From NCBI GenBank assembly GCA_963966185.1, contig CAWZYM010000221.1, forward strand, positions 62,001 through 126,000: a stretch of DNA of 64,000 bases. Direction: 5' to 3'. This DNA is from Rhabditoides inermis. Lineage: Eukaryota; Nematoda; Chromadorea; Rhabditida; Rhabditidae. Of this stretch, positions 48,940 to 59,120 are shown piece by piece. Under the pieces are notes generated by a model. It worked only from the letters and a program-made list of their open reading frames with translations, had not been told where the DNA came from and did no database searches. Numbering within the stretch: position 1 is the stretch's first letter; the number at the start of each line of letters is the position of its first letter. Both the position numbers and the translations under genes were made by a program.

Positions 48940-49011
48940 GCGTCTGTGGTGTAATGGTCAGCATGGATGCCTTCCAAGCATTCGACGGGGGTTCGATTCC
49001 CCCCAGACGCA
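48940..49011 (+). tRNA. tRNA-Gly(TCC) a
   Basis: U44, consensus. Confidence 0.95.
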
Positions 49012-49084
49012 TGACATTTTGCAAATTTGTGAAAAGAATGAGTGCTCGGGCACGAAACCGCTCAGTAAGAGCACTCTCACATGA

Positions 49085-49156
49085 GCGTCTGTGGTGTAAT
49101 GGTCAGCATGGATGCCTTCCAAGCATTCGACGGGGGTTCGATTCCCCCCAGACGCA
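49085..49156 (+). tRNA. tRNA-Gly(TCC) b
   Basis: U44, consensus. Confidence 0.95.
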
Positions 49157-49253
49157 TAACGTTTTGCCCTATTAAAAATAATTTCAGCATCACTACTCGC
49201 GTGCTTTTGCAGCGTGCGATCGAATATCGGCGGAGAATGGAGAGGAATCTGAA

Positions 49254-49326
49254 GCCTCGTTAGCTCAGTTGGTAGAGCGTTAGACTTTTAATCTAACGGC
49301 CACGGGTTCGAGTCCCGTACGGGGCT
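49254..49326 (+). tRNA. tRNA-Lys(TTT)
   Basis: U45, consensus. Confidence 0.95.
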
Positions 49327-49446
49327 GTAATTTTGCTATTTTTGGATCAATGCTACTGATTCTTTCATCATTTCGCGGACGTACCTTGCAATCTTTGTCG
49401 GCGCCTTTTGCCAACACTTCCACGCTATTAGACAGCCGTTCTCTCG

Positions 49447-49518
49447 GCCTATGTAGTATAGTGGTTAGTACTCCACGTTGTGGCCGTGGCGACACAGGTT
49501 CGATTCCTGTCATAGGCA
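49447..49518 (+). tRNA. tRNA-His(GTG) a
   Basis: U45, consensus. Confidence 0.95.
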
Positions 49519-49731
49519 TTTCCTTTTTGTAAACGTCGTCGCTCACGAAAAACTTTTGTCTGACCAACTTCGAATAAAGTTGATCGTGGGAGAACGGAAA
49601 ACAGTCTTGAAGGTCCTGGAAGTGTTTCATTTTTTAGCCACTTGCAACTTGCAACTTATTGTGTATGTATGAGTATGAGAGTATGTGTATGAATGTAACA
49701 TCATCACGCAATTATTTTAGCTCAGTTATTG

Positions 49732-49803
49732 GCCTATGTAGTATAGTGGTTAGTACTCCACGTTGTGGCCGTGGCGACACAGGTTCGATTCCTGTCATAG
49801 GCA
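49732..49803 (+). tRNA. tRNA-His(GTG) b
   Basis: U45, consensus. Confidence 0.95.
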
Positions 49804-49871
49804 TTCCTTTTCCTTTCTCCGTTGTCCAGATCAAGCCTGCGCATATCCGATTTCTGGGAGATCAAGAACAA

Positions 49872-49943
49872 GCGTCTGTGGTGTAATGGTCAGCATGGAT
49901 GCCTTCCAAGCATTCGACGGGGGTTCGATTCCCCCCAGACGCA
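49872..49943 (+). tRNA. tRNA-Gly(TCC) a
   Basis: U45, consensus; the next spacer has GCTCAGGCA, shared with U36 nine units away. Confidence 0.95.
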
Positions 49944-50016
49944 TGACATTTTGCAAATTTGTGAAAAGAATGAGTGCTCAGGCACGAAACCGCTCAGTAA
50001 GAGCACTCTCACATGA

Positions 50017-50088
50017 GCGTCTGTGGTGTAATGGTCAGCATGGATGCCTTCCAAGCATTCGACGGGGGTTCGATTCCCCCCAGACGCA
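50017..50088 (+). tRNA. tRNA-Gly(TCC) b
   Basis: U45, consensus. Confidence 0.95.
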
Positions 50089-50185
50089 TAACGTTTTGCC
50101 CTATTAAAAATAATTTCAGCATCACTACTCGCGTGCTTTTGCAGCGTGCGATCGAATATCGGCGGAGAATGGAGAGGAATCTGAA

Positions 50186-50258
50186 GCCTCGTTAGCTCAG
50201 TTGGTAGAGCGTTAGACTTTTAATCTAACGGCCACGGGTTCGAGTCCCGTACGGGGCT
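50186..50258 (+). tRNA. tRNA-Lys(TTT)
   Basis: U46, consensus. Confidence 0.95.
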
Positions 50259-50378
50259 GTAATTTTGCTATTTTTGGATCAATGCTACTGATTCTTTCAT
50301 CATTTCGCGGACGTACCTTGCAATCTTTGTCGGCGCCTTTTGCCAACACTTCCACGCTATTAGACAGCCGTTCTCTCG

Positions 50379-50450
50379 GCCTATGTAGTATAGTGGTTAG
50401 TACTCCACGTTGTGGCCGTGGCGACACAGGTTCGATTCCTGTCATAGGCA
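50379..50450 (+). tRNA. tRNA-His(GTG) a
   Basis: U46, consensus. Confidence 0.95.
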
Positions 50451-50663
50451 TTTCCTTTTTGTAAACGTCGTCGCTCACGAAAAACTTTTGTCTGACCAAC
50501 TTCGAATAAAGTTGATCGTGGGAGAACGGAAAACAGTCTTGAAGGTCCTGGAAGTGTTTCATTTTTTAGCCACTTGCAACTTGCAACTTATTGTGTATGT
50601 ATGAGTATGAGAGTATGTGTATGAATGTAACATCATCACGCAATTATTTTAGCTCAGTTATTG

Positions 50664-50735
50664 GCCTATGTAGTATAGTGGTTAGTACTCCACGTTGTGG
50701 CCGTGGCGACACAGGTTCGATTCCTGTCATAGGCA
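50664..50735 (+). tRNA. tRNA-His(GTG) b
   Basis: U46, consensus. Confidence 0.95.
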
Positions 50736-50803
50736 TTCCTTTTCCTTTCTCCGTTGTCCAGATCAAGCCTGCGCATATCCGATTTCTGGGAGATCAAGAA
50801 CAA

Positions 50804-50875
50804 GCGTCTGTGGTGTAATGGTCAGCATGGATGCCTTCCAAGCATTCGACGGGGGTTCGATTCCCCCCAGACGCA
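50804..50875 (+). tRNA. tRNA-Gly(TCC) a
   Basis: U46, consensus. Confidence 0.95.
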
Positions 50876-50948
50876 TGACATTTTGCAAATTTGTGAAAAG
50901 AATGAGTGCTCGGGCACGAAACCGCTCAGTAAGAGCACTCTCACATGA

Positions 50949-51020
50949 GCGTCTGTGGTGTAATGGTCAGCATGGATGCCTTCCAAGCATTCGACGGGGG
51001 TTCGATTCCCCCCAGACGCA
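50949..51020 (+). tRNA. tRNA-Gly(TCC) b
   Basis: U46, consensus. Confidence 0.95.
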
Positions 51021-51117
51021 TAACGTTTTGCCCTATTAAAAATAATTTCAGCATCACTACTCGCGTGCTTTTGTAGCGTGCGATCGAATATCGGCGGAGA
51101 ATGGAGAGGAATCTGAA

Positions 51118-51190
51118 GCCTCGTTAGCTCAGTTGGTAGAGCGTTAGACTTTTAATCTAACGGCCACGGGTTCGAGTCCCGTACGGGGCT
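51118..51190 (+). tRNA. tRNA-Lys(TTT)
   Basis: U47, consensus. Confidence 0.95.
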
Positions 51191-51310
51191 GTAATTTTGC
51201 TATTTTTGGATCAATGCTACTGATTCTTTCATCATTTCGCGGACGTACCTTGCAATCTTTGTCGGCGCCTTTTGCCAACACTTCCACGCTATTAGACAGC
51301 CGTTCTCTCG

Positions 51311-51382
51311 GCCTATGTAGTATAGTGGTTAGTACTCCACGTTGTGGCCGTGGCGACACAGGTTCGATTCCTGTCATAGGCA
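51311..51382 (+). tRNA. tRNA-His(GTG) a
   Basis: U47, consensus. Confidence 0.95.
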
Positions 51383-51595
51383 TTTCCTTTTTGTAAACGT
51401 CGTCGCTCACGAAAAACTTTTGTCTGACCAACTTCGAATAAAGTTGATCGTGGGAGAACGGAAAACAGTCTTGAAGGTCCTGGAAGTGTTTCATTTTTTA
51501 GCCACTTGCAACTTGCAACTTATTGTGTATGTATGAGTATGAGAGTATGTGTATGAATGTAACATCATCACGCAATTATTTTAGCTCAGTTATTG

Positions 51596-51667
51596 GCCTA
51601 TGTAGTATAGTGGTTAGTACTCCACGTTGTGGCCGTGGCGACACAGGTTCGATTCCTGTCATAGGCA
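51596..51667 (+). tRNA. tRNA-His(GTG) b
   Basis: U47, consensus. Confidence 0.95.
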
Positions 51668-51735
51668 TTCCTTTTCCTTTCTCCGTTGTCCAGATCAAGC
51701 CTGCGCATATCCGATTTCTGGGAGATCAAGAACAA

Positions 51736-51807
51736 GCGTCTGTGGTGTAATGGTCAGCATGGATGCCTTCCAAGCATTCGACGGGGGTTCGATTCCCCCC
51801 AGACGCA
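51736..51807 (+). tRNA. tRNA-Gly(TCC) a
   Basis: U47, consensus. Confidence 0.95.
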
Positions 51808-51880
51808 TGACATTTTGCAAATTTGTGAAAAGAATGAGTGCTCGGGCACGAAACCGCTCAGTAAGAGCACTCTCACATGA

Positions 51881-51953
51881 GCGTCTGTGGTGTAATGGTC
51901 AGCATGGATGCCTTCCAAGCATTCGACGGGGGTTCGATTCCCCCCCAGACGCA
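51881..51953 (+). tRNA. tRNA-Gly(TCC) b, 7-C variant
   Basis: U47. One extra C after the T loop (73 nt). Confidence 0.65.
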
Positions 51954-52050
51954 TAACGTTTTGCCCTATTAAAAATAATTTCAGCATCACTACTCGCGTG
52001 CTTTTGCAGCGTGCGATCGAATATCGGCGGAGAATGGAGAGGAATCTGAA

Positions 52051-52123
52051 GCCTCGTTAGCTCAGTTGGTAGAGCGTTAGACTTTTAATCTAACGGCCAC
52101 GGGTTCGAGTCCCGTACGGGGCT
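52051..52123 (+). tRNA. tRNA-Lys(TTT)
   Basis: U48, consensus. Confidence 0.95.
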
Positions 52124-52243
52124 GTAATTTTGCTATTTTTGGATCAATGCTACTGATTCTTTCATCATTTCGCGGACGTACCTTGCAATCTTTGTCGGCG
52201 CCTTTTGCCAACACTTCCACGCTATTAGACAGCCGTTCTCTCG

Positions 52244-52315
52244 GCCTATGTAGTATAGTGGTTAGTACTCCACGTTGTGGCCGTGGCGACACAGGTTCGA
52301 TTCCTGTCATAGGCA
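52244..52315 (+). tRNA. tRNA-His(GTG) a
   Basis: U48, consensus. Confidence 0.95.
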
Positions 52316-52528
52316 TTTCCTTTTTGTAAACGTCGTCGCTCACGAAAAACTTTTGTCTGACCAACTTCGAATAAAGTTGATCGTGGGAGAACGGAAAACA
52401 GTCTTGAAGGTCCTGGAAGTGTTTCATTTTTTAGCCACTTGCAACTTGCAACTTATTGTGTATGTATGAGTATGAGAGTATGTGTATGAATGTAACATCA
52501 TCACGCAATTACTTCAGCTCAGTTATTG

Positions 52529-52600
52529 GCCTATGTAGTATAGTGGTTAGTACTCCACGTTGTGGCCGTGGCGACACAGGTTCGATTCCTGTCATAGGCA
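52529..52600 (+). tRNA. tRNA-His(GTG) b
   Basis: U48, consensus; upstream ATTACTTCAGCTCAG is shared only with the unit at 57.6 kb. Confidence 0.95.
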
Positions 52601-52668
52601 TTCCTTTTCCTTTCTCCGTTGTCCAGATCAAGCCTGCGCATATCCGATTTCTGGGAGATCAAGAACAA

Positions 52669-52740
52669 GCGTCTGTGGTGTAATGGTCAGCATGGATGCC
52701 TTCCAAGCATTCGACGGGGGTTCGATTCCCCCCAGACGCA
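52669..52740 (+). tRNA. tRNA-Gly(TCC) a
   Basis: U48, consensus. Confidence 0.95.
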
Positions 52741-52813
52741 TGACATTTTGCAAATTTGTGAAAAGAATGAGTGCTCGGGCACGAAACCGCTCAGTAAGAG
52801 CACTCTCACATGA

Positions 52814-52885
52814 GCGTCTGTGGTGTAATGGTCAGCATGGATGCCTTCCAAGCATTCGACGGGGGTTCGATTCCCCCCAGACGCA
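52814..52885 (+). tRNA. tRNA-Gly(TCC) b
   Basis: U48, consensus. Confidence 0.95.
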
Positions 52886-52982
52886 TAACGTTTTGCCCTA
52901 TTAAAAATAATTTCAGCATCACTACTCGCGTGCTTTTGCAGCGTGCGATCGAATATCGGCGGAGAATGGAGAGGAATCTGAA

Positions 52983-53055
52983 GCCTCGTTAGCTCAGTTG
53001 GTAGAGCGTTAGACTTTTAATCTAACGGCCACGGGTTCGAGTCCCGTACGGGGCT
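52983..53055 (+). tRNA. tRNA-Lys(TTT)
   Basis: U49, consensus. Confidence 0.95.
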
Positions 53056-53175
53056 GTAATTTTGCTATTTTTGGATCAATGCTACTGATTCTTTCATCAT
53101 TTCGCGGACGTACCTTGCAATCGTTGTCGGCGCCTTTTGCCAACACTTCCACGCTATTAGACAGCCGTTCTCTCG

Positions 53176-53247
53176 GCCTATGTAGTATAGTGGTTAGTAC
53201 TCCACGTTGTGGCCGTGGCGACACAGGTTCGATTCCTGTCATAGGCA
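53176..53247 (+). tRNA. tRNA-His(GTG) a
   Basis: U49, consensus. Confidence 0.95.
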
Positions 53248-53460
53248 TTTCCTTTTTGTAAACGTCGTCGCTCACGAAAAACTTTTGTCTGACCAACTTC
53301 GAATAAAGTTGATCGTGGGAGAACGGAAAACAGTCTTGAAGGTCCTGGAAGTGTTTCATTTTTTAGCCACTTGCAACTTGCAACTTATTGTGTATGTATG
53401 AGTATGAGAGTATGTGTATGAATGTAACATCATCACGCAATTATTTTAGCTCAGTTATTG

Positions 53461-53532
53461 GCCTATGTAGTATAGTGGTTAGTACTCCACGTTGTGGCCG
53501 TGGCGACACAGGTTCGATTCCTGTCATAGGCA
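53461..53532 (+). tRNA. tRNA-His(GTG) b
   Basis: U49, consensus. Confidence 0.95.
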
Positions 53533-53600
53533 TTCCTTTTCCTTTCTCCGTTGTCCAGATCAAGCCTGCGCATATCCGATTTCTGGGAGATCAAGAACAA

Positions 53601-53672
53601 GCGTCTGTGGTGTAATGGTCAGCATGGATGCCTTCCAAGCATTCGACGGGGGTTCGATTCCCCCCAGACGCA
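53601..53672 (+). tRNA. tRNA-Gly(TCC) a
   Basis: U49, consensus. Confidence 0.95.
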
Positions 53673-53745
53673 TGACATTTTGCAAATTTGTGAAAAGAAT
53701 GAGTGCTCGGGCACGAAACCGCTCAGTAAGAGCACTCTCACATGA

Positions 53746-53817
53746 GCGTCTGTGGTGTAATGGTCAGCATGGATGCCTTCCAAGCATTCGACGGGGGTTC
53801 GATTCCCCCCAGACGCA
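53746..53817 (+). tRNA. tRNA-Gly(TCC) b
   Basis: U49, consensus. Confidence 0.95.
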
Positions 53818-53914
53818 TAACGTTTTGCCCTATTAAAAATAATTTCAGCATCACTACTCGCGTGCTTTTGCAGCGTGCGATCGAATATCGGCGGAGAATG
53901 GAGAGGAATCTGAA

Positions 53915-53987
53915 GCCTCGTTAGCTCAGTTGGTAGAGCGTTAGACTTTTAATCTAACGGCCACGGGTTCGAGTCCCGTACGGGGCT
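53915..53987 (+). tRNA. tRNA-Lys(TTT)
   Basis: U50, consensus. Confidence 0.95.
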
Positions 53988-54107
53988 GTAATTTTGCTAT
54001 TTTTGGATCAATGCTACTGATTCTTTCATCATTTCGCGGACGTACCTTGCAATCTTTGTCGGCGCCTTTTGCCAACACTTCCACGCTATTAGACAGCCGT
54101 TCTCTCG

Positions 54108-54179
54108 GCCTATGTAGTATAGTGGTTAGTACTCCACGTTGTGGCCGTGGCGACACAGGTTCGATTCCTGTCATAGGCA
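54108..54179 (+). tRNA. tRNA-His(GTG) a
   Basis: U50, consensus. Confidence 0.95.
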
Positions 54180-54392
54180 TTTCCTTTTTGTAAACGTCGT
54201 CGCTCACGAAAAACTTTTGTCTGACCAACTTCGAATAAAGTTGATCGTGGGAGAACGGAAAACAGTCTTGAAGGTCCTGGAAGTGTTTCATTTTTTAGCC
54301 ACTTGCAACTTGCAACTTATTGTGTATGTATGAGTATGAGAGTATGTGTATGAATGTAACATCATCACGCAATTATTTTAGCTCAGTTATTG

Positions 54393-54464
54393 GCCTATGT
54401 AGTATAGTGGTTAGTACTCCACGTTGTGGCCGTGGCGACACAGGTTCGATTCCTGTCATAGGCA
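54393..54464 (+). tRNA. tRNA-His(GTG) b
   Basis: U50, consensus. Confidence 0.95.
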
Positions 54465-54531
54465 TTCCTTTTCCTTCTCCGTTGTCCAGATCAAGCCTGC
54501 GCATATCCGATTTCTGGGAGATCAAGAACAA

Positions 54532-54603
54532 GCGTCTGTGGTGTAATGGTCAGCATGGATGCCTTCCAAGCATTCGACGGGGGTTCGATTCCCCCCAGAC
54601 GCA
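54532..54603 (+). tRNA. tRNA-Gly(TCC) a
   Basis: U50, consensus. Confidence 0.95.
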
Positions 54604-54676
54604 TGACATTTTGCAAATTTGTGAAAAGAATGAGTGCTCGGGCACGAAACCGCTCAGTAAGAGCACTCTCACATGA

Positions 54677-54748
54677 GCGTCTGTGGTGTAATGGTCAGCA
54701 TGGATGCCTTCCAAGCATTCGACGGGGGTTCGATTCCCCCCAGACGCA
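54677..54748 (+). tRNA. tRNA-Gly(TCC) b
   Basis: U50, consensus. Confidence 0.95.
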
Positions 54749-54845
54749 TAACGTTTTGCCCTATTAAAAATAATTTCAGCATCACTACTCGCGTGCTTTT
54801 GCAGCGTGCGATCGAATATCGGCGGAGAATGGAGAGGAATCTGAA

Positions 54846-54918
54846 GCCTCGTTAGCTCAGTTGGTAGAGCGTTAGACTTTTAATCTAACAGCCACGGGTT
54901 CGAGTCCCGTACGGGGCT
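54846..54918 (+). tRNA. tRNA-Lys(TTT)
   Basis: U51. Variable-loop G to A (CTAACAGCC), shared only with the Lys at 56417, which also precedes an interrupted His gene. Confidence 0.92.
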
Positions 54919-55038
54919 GTAATTTTGCTATTTTTGGATCAATGCTACTGATTCTTTCATCATTTCGCGGACGTACCTTGCAATCTTTGTCGGCGCCTTT
55001 TGCCAACACTTCCACGCTATTAGACAGCCGTTCTCTCG

Positions 55039-55044
55039 GCCTAT
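55039..55044 (+). pseudogene. tRNA-His 5' stub (GCCTAT)
   Basis: U51. Only the first six bases of His-a remain before foreign sequence begins; the rest of the unit is missing. Confidence 0.85.
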
Positions 55045-55406
55045 TAGAGAGGGCGCGCCAGCGCCCTCTCGTTTGTACTGGATGTCCCCGCGCGCTAGAA
55101 TGCTCAAAAACGACTTTTCCCGGATGAACGACTTTTCCCGGAAGTGATTTCCACTGTTAGCACTTTTCCTATTTTTGTTAAGTGTATTGAGATTTCCACT
55201 GTGAACATGCATTCCGCTATTCTCTATTCGATTGGAGTTATAGCGGTTGTATTGTCGGTTTGATTGAATTTGAAGCGAGATACGGAGAGTCCGCGAATAG
55301 CGGGTGCGCGTCGGTATCCTCGCAGCGAATCGCGAACGTGTATGAAAATATAATTTTGTGAAACAAAACTTAAGAAAAGGACAGATATTATCTTTCAAAA
55401 GTACTG
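55045..55406. mobile_element. Insertion inside tRNA-His, short form (~362 bp)
   Basis: Starts with a hairpin (GAGAGGGCGC...GCGCCCTCTC), then sequence unrelated to the array. It ends with TATCTTTCAAAAGTACT, the first 17 bases of the inverted-repeat element that is complete in the long form at 56617-57334. The array resumes at CCTATTAAAA in the Gly-b to Lys spacer. No gene is recognised. The minus-strand open frame across it has no recognisable domain. Confidence 0.75.
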
Positions 55407-55492
55407 CCTATTAAAAATAATTTCAGCATCACTACTCGCGTGCTTTTGCAGCGTGCGATCGAATATCGGCGGAGAATGGAGAGGAATCTGAA

Positions 55493-55565
55493 GCCTCGTT
55501 AGCTCAGTTGGTAGAGCGTTAGACTTTTAATCTAACGGCCACGGGTTCGAGTCCCGTACGGGGCT
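55493..55565 (+). tRNA. tRNA-Lys(TTT)
   Basis: U52, consensus. Confidence 0.95.
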
Positions 55566-55684
55566 GTAATTTTGCTATTTTTGGATCAATGCTACTGATT
55601 CTTTCATCATTTCGCGGACGTACCTTGCAATCTTTGTCGGCGCCTTTTGCCACACTTCCACGCTATTAGACAGCCGTTCTCTCG

Positions 55685-55756
55685 GCCTATGTAGTATAGT
55701 GGTTAGTACTCCACGTTGTGGCCGTGGCGACACAGGTTCGATTCCTGTCATAGGCA
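55685..55756 (+). tRNA. tRNA-His(GTG) a
   Basis: U52, consensus. Confidence 0.95.
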
Positions 55757-55969
55757 TTTCCTTTTTGTAAACGTCGTCGCTCACGAAAAACTTTTGTCTG
55801 ACCAACTTCGAATAAAGTTGATCGTGGGAGAACGGAAAACAGTCTTGAAGGTCCTGGAAGTGTTTCATTTTTTAGCCACTTGCAACTTGCAACTTATTGT
55901 GTATGTATGAGTATGAGAGTATGTGTATGAATGTAACATCATCACGCAATTATTTTAGCTCAGTTATTG

Positions 55970-56039
55970 GCCTATGTAGTATAGTGGTTAGTACTCACGT
56001 TGTGGCCGTGGCGACACAGGTTCGATTCTGTCATAGGCA
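55970..56039 (+). pseudogene. tRNA-His(GTG) b with two deletions
   Basis: U52. One C lost from the anticodon stem and one from the T stem (70 nt). Decay or base-calling error. Confidence 0.65.
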
Positions 56040-56105
56040 TTCCTTTTCCTTTCTCCGTTGTCCAGATCAAGCTGCGCATATCGATTTCTGGGAGATCAAG
56101 AACAA

Positions 56106-56175
56106 GCGTCTGTGGTGTAATGGTCAGCATGGATGCCTTCAAGCATTCGACGGGGGTTCGATTCCCCCAGACGCA
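56106..56175 (+). pseudogene. tRNA-Gly a with anticodon deletion
   Basis: U52. One C of the TCC anticodon and one C after the T loop are missing (70 nt, six-base anticodon loop). Confidence 0.7.
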
Positions 56176-56248
56176 TGACATTTTGCAAATTTGTGAAAAG
56201 AATGAGTGCTCGGGCACGAAACCGCTCAGTAAGAGCACTCTCACATGA

Positions 56249-56319
56249 GCGTCTGTGGTGTAATGGTCAGCATGGATGCCTTCCAAGCATTCGACGGGGG
56301 TTCGATTCCCCCAGACGCA
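56249..56319 (+). tRNA. tRNA-Gly(TCC) b, 5-C variant
   Basis: U52. One C short (71 nt). Confidence 0.65.
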
Positions 56320-56416
56320 TAACGTTTTGCCCTATTAAAAATAATTTCAGCATCACTACTCGCGTGCTTTTGCAGCGTGCGATCGAATATCGGCGGAGAA
56401 TGGAGAGGAATCTGAA

Positions 56417-56490
56417 GCCTCGTTAGCTCAGTTGGGTAGAGCGTTAGACTTTTAATCTAACAGCCACGGGTTCGAGTCCCGTACGGGGCT
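56417..56490 (+). tRNA. tRNA-Lys(TTT), +1 G
   Basis: U53. An extra G in the D loop (74 nt), which D loops can tolerate, plus the CTAACAGCC allele of U51. Confidence 0.75.
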
Positions 56491-56616
56491 GTAATTTTGC
56501 TATTTTTGGATCAATGCTACTGATTCTTTCATCATTTCGCGGACGTACCTTGCAATCTTTGTCGGCGCCTTTTGCCAACACTTCCACGCTATTAGACAGC
56601 CGTTCTCTCGGCCTAT

Positions 56617-57334
56617 TAGAGAGGGCGCGCCAGCGCCTCTCGTTTGTACTGGATGTCCCCGCGCGCTAGAATGCTCAAAAACGACTTTTCCCGGATGAAG
56701 CACTTTTCCTCATTTGAAGTGATTTCCACTGTTACATTGCATTCACATCTCTATTCGATAGAGTTATAGAAAGTTGTATTGAGTTTGATTGAATTTGAAG
56801 CGAGATACGGAGAGTCCGCATTCGAGTGCGGATTGAGATTGGTGTCGGGCGGGCGGGCGGGGCGTCGGACAATCGCTTTCGCCCCGCCCCCTCTGTGAGT
56901 GAGTGAGAGAGAGAGGCGAATAGCGGGTGCGCGTCGGTATCCTCGCAGCGAATCGCGAACGTGTATAAAATATAATTTTGTGAAACAAAACTTAAGAAAA
57001 GGACAGATATTATCTTTCAAAAGTACTTCCAAGTAAAAGTAGTTGGTTTGTACTGTTGTCTCAGTTGAGCAAAAGGACTGACATGTTTTCAATGGAGACA
57101 TGTGCAAACAGGCTCTCAGCATTATTCGACGTGTTATGTTACAACAGAAGTTGTGTTTTTAGATAATAACTGCATAACTTTGTAAACGCGTTCATTATAA
57201 TATGGCCGCTTTGCACTGGTATGAGAGAGAGAGCCTGTTGCACATGTCTCCATTGAAAACATGTCAGTCCTTTTGCTCAACTGAGACAACAGTACAGAAC
57301 CAACTACTTTACTTGGAAGTACTTTTGAAAGATA
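56617..57334. mobile_element. Composite insertion inside tRNA-His, long form (~718 bp)
   Basis: The left ~390 bp matches the short form at 55045, with a ~100-bp block of its own (about 56820-56915, GC-rich with GGGC and GAGTG repeats) and small rearrangements near 56700-56760. The right part is an inverted-repeat element (57011-57334). No protein gene is recognised. Confidence 0.8.
57011..57334. mobile_element. Long-inverted-repeat element (MITE/foldback), ~324 bp
   Basis: The left arm (about 57011-57117) begins TATCTTTCAAAAGTACTTCC, and the right arm (about 57228-57334) is its near-perfect complement, ending in GATA. A ~110-bp loop separates them. Ends within TA are compatible with a Tc1/mariner-type element, but this is not proven. 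Confidence 0.8.
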
Positions 57335-57615
57335 ATGTAGTATAGTGGTTAGTACTCCACGTTGTGGCCGTGGCGACACAGGTTCGATTCCTGTCATAGG
57401 CATTTCCTTTTTGTAAACGTCGTCGCTCACGAAAAACTTTTGTCTGACCAACTTCGAATAAAGTTGATCGTGGGAGAACGGAAAACAGTCTTGAAGGTCC
57501 TGGAAGTGTTTCATTTTTTAGCCACTTGCAACTTGCAACTTATTGTGTATGTATGAGTATGAGAGTATGTGTATGAATGTAACATCATCACGCAATTACT
57601 TCAGCTCAGTTATTG

Positions 57616-57687
57616 GCCTATGTAGTATAGTGGTTAGTACTCCACGTTGTGGCCGTGGCGACACAGGTTCGATTCCTGTCATAGGCA
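57616..57687 (+). tRNA. tRNA-His(GTG) b
   Basis: U53, consensus; upstream spacer allele as U48. Confidence 0.95.
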
Positions 57688-57755
57688 TTCCTTTTCCTTT
57701 CTCCGTTGTCCAGATCAAGCCTGCGCATATCCGATTTCTGGGAGATCAAGAACAA

Positions 57756-57827
57756 GCGTCTGTGGTGTAATGGTCAGCATGGATGCCTTCCAAGCATTCG
57801 ACGGGGGTTCGATTCCCCCCAGACGCA
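57756..57827 (+). tRNA. tRNA-Gly(TCC) a
   Basis: U53, consensus gene; its terminator is cut to T3 (TGACATTTGC). Confidence 0.9.
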
Positions 57828-57900
57828 TGACATTTGCAAATTTGTGAAAAGAATGAGTGCTCGGGCAGCGAAACCGCTCAGTAAGAGCACTCTCACATGA

Positions 57901-57972
57901 GCGGTCTGTGGTGTAATGGTCAGCATGGATGCCTTCCAAGCATTCGACGGGGTTTCGATTCCCCCAGACGCA
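57901..57972 (+). pseudogene. tRNA-Gly b with indels
   Basis: U53. Extra G in the acceptor (GCGGTCTG), GGGGTTTCG in the T arm and one C lost later. Confidence 0.65.
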
Positions 57973-58069
57973 TAACGTTTTGCCCTATTAAAAATAATTT
58001 CAGCATCACTACTCGCGTGCTTTTGCAGCGTGCGATCGAATATCGGCGGAGAATGGAGAGGAATCTGAA

Positions 58070-58141
58070 GCCTCGTTAGCTCAGTTGGTAGAGCGTTAGA
58101 CTTTAATCTAACGGCCACGGGTTCGAGTCCCGTACGGGGCT
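58070..58141 (+). pseudogene. tRNA-Lys with anticodon-loop deletion
   Basis: U54. One T of CTTTTAA is lost, leaving a six-base anticodon loop. Confidence 0.7.
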
Positions 58142-58260
58142 GTAATTTTGCTATTTTTGGATCAATGCTACTGATTCTTTCATCATTTCGCGGACGTACC
58201 TTGCAATCTTTGTCGGCGCCTTTTGCCACACTTCCACGCTATTAGACAGCCGTTCTCTCG

Positions 58261-58331
58261 GCCTATGTAGTATAGTGGTTAGTACTCCACGTGTGGCCGT
58301 GGCGACACAGGTTCGATTCCTGTCATAGGCA
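58261..58331 (+). pseudogene. tRNA-His a with anticodon-loop deletion
   Basis: U54. One T before GTG is lost, leaving a six-base loop. Confidence 0.7.
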
Positions 58332-58544
58332 TTTCCTTTTTGTAAACGTCGTCGCTCACGAAAAACTTTTGTCTGACCAACTTCGAATAAAGTTGATCGT
58401 GGGAGAACGGAAAACAGTCTTGAAGGTCCTGGAAGTGTTTCATTTTTTAGCCACTTGCAACTTGCAACTTATTGTGTATGTATGAGTATGAGAGTATGTG
58501 TATGAATGTAACATCATCACGCAATTATTTTAGCTCAGTTATTG

Positions 58545-58616
58545 GCCTATGTAGTATAGTGGTTAGTACTCCACGTTGTGGCCGTGGCGACACAGGTTCG
58601 ATTCCTGTCATAGGCA
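58545..58616 (+). tRNA. tRNA-His(GTG) b
   Basis: U54, consensus. Confidence 0.95.
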
Positions 58617-58684
58617 TTCCTTTTCCTTTCTCCGTTGTCCAGATCAAGCCTGCGCATATCCGATTTCTGGGAGATCAAGAACAA

Positions 58685-58756
58685 GCGTCTGTGGTGTAAT
58701 GGTCAGCATGGATGCCTTCCAAGCATTCGACGGGGGTTCGATTCCCCCCAGACGCA
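58685..58756 (+). tRNA. tRNA-Gly(TCC) a
   Basis: U54, consensus. Confidence 0.95.
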
Positions 58757-58829
58757 TGACATTTTGCAAATTTGTGAAAAGAATGAGTGCTCGGGCACGA
58801 AACCGCTCAGTAAGAGCACTCTCACATGA

Positions 58830-58836
58830 GCGTCTG
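58830..58836 (+). pseudogene. tRNA-Gly b 5' stub (GCGTCTG)
   Basis: U54. The Gly-b start is joined directly to the His-b downstream spacer (ATTCCTTTTCC), duplicating the Gly-a region. Confidence 0.8.
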
Positions 58837-58905
58837 ATTCCTTTTCCTTTCTCCGTTGTCCAGATCAAGCCTGCGCATATCCGATTTCTGGGAGATCAAG
58901 AACAA

Positions 58906-58976
58906 GCGTCTGTGGTGTAATGGTCAGCATGGATGCCTTCCAAGCATTCGACGGGGTTCGATTCCCCCCAGACGCA
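58906..58976 (+). tRNA. tRNA-Gly(TCC) a, 4-G variant
   Basis: U54 duplicate Gly-a. One G is missing from the 5' T stem (71 nt); same change as 60748. Confidence 0.6.
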
Positions 58977-59049
58977 TGACATTTTGCAAATTTGTGAAAA
59001 GAATGAGTGCTCGGGCACGAAACCGCTCAGTAAGAGCACTCTCACATGA

Positions 59050-59120
59050 GCGTCTGTGGTGTAATGGTCAGCATGGATGCCTTCCAAGCATTCGACGGGG
59101 GTTCGATTCCCCCAGACGCA
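59050..59120 (+). tRNA. tRNA-Gly(TCC) b, 5-C variant
   Basis: U54. One C short (71 nt). Confidence 0.65.

Larger units (their letters stand above)
56611..57402 (+). pseudogene. tRNA-His(GTG) a interrupted by insertion
   Basis: U53. GCCTAT (56611-56616) is separated from ATGTAG... to the 3' end (57335-57402) by about 718 bp; the AT at the break is present on both sides. The rest of the gene is intact. Confidence 0.85.

Noticed and set aside
54928..55398. 156-residue minus-strand frame across the short insertion
   Set aside because: It begins in foreign sequence and ends in array spacer, has no domain and is broken in the long form of the same insertion.
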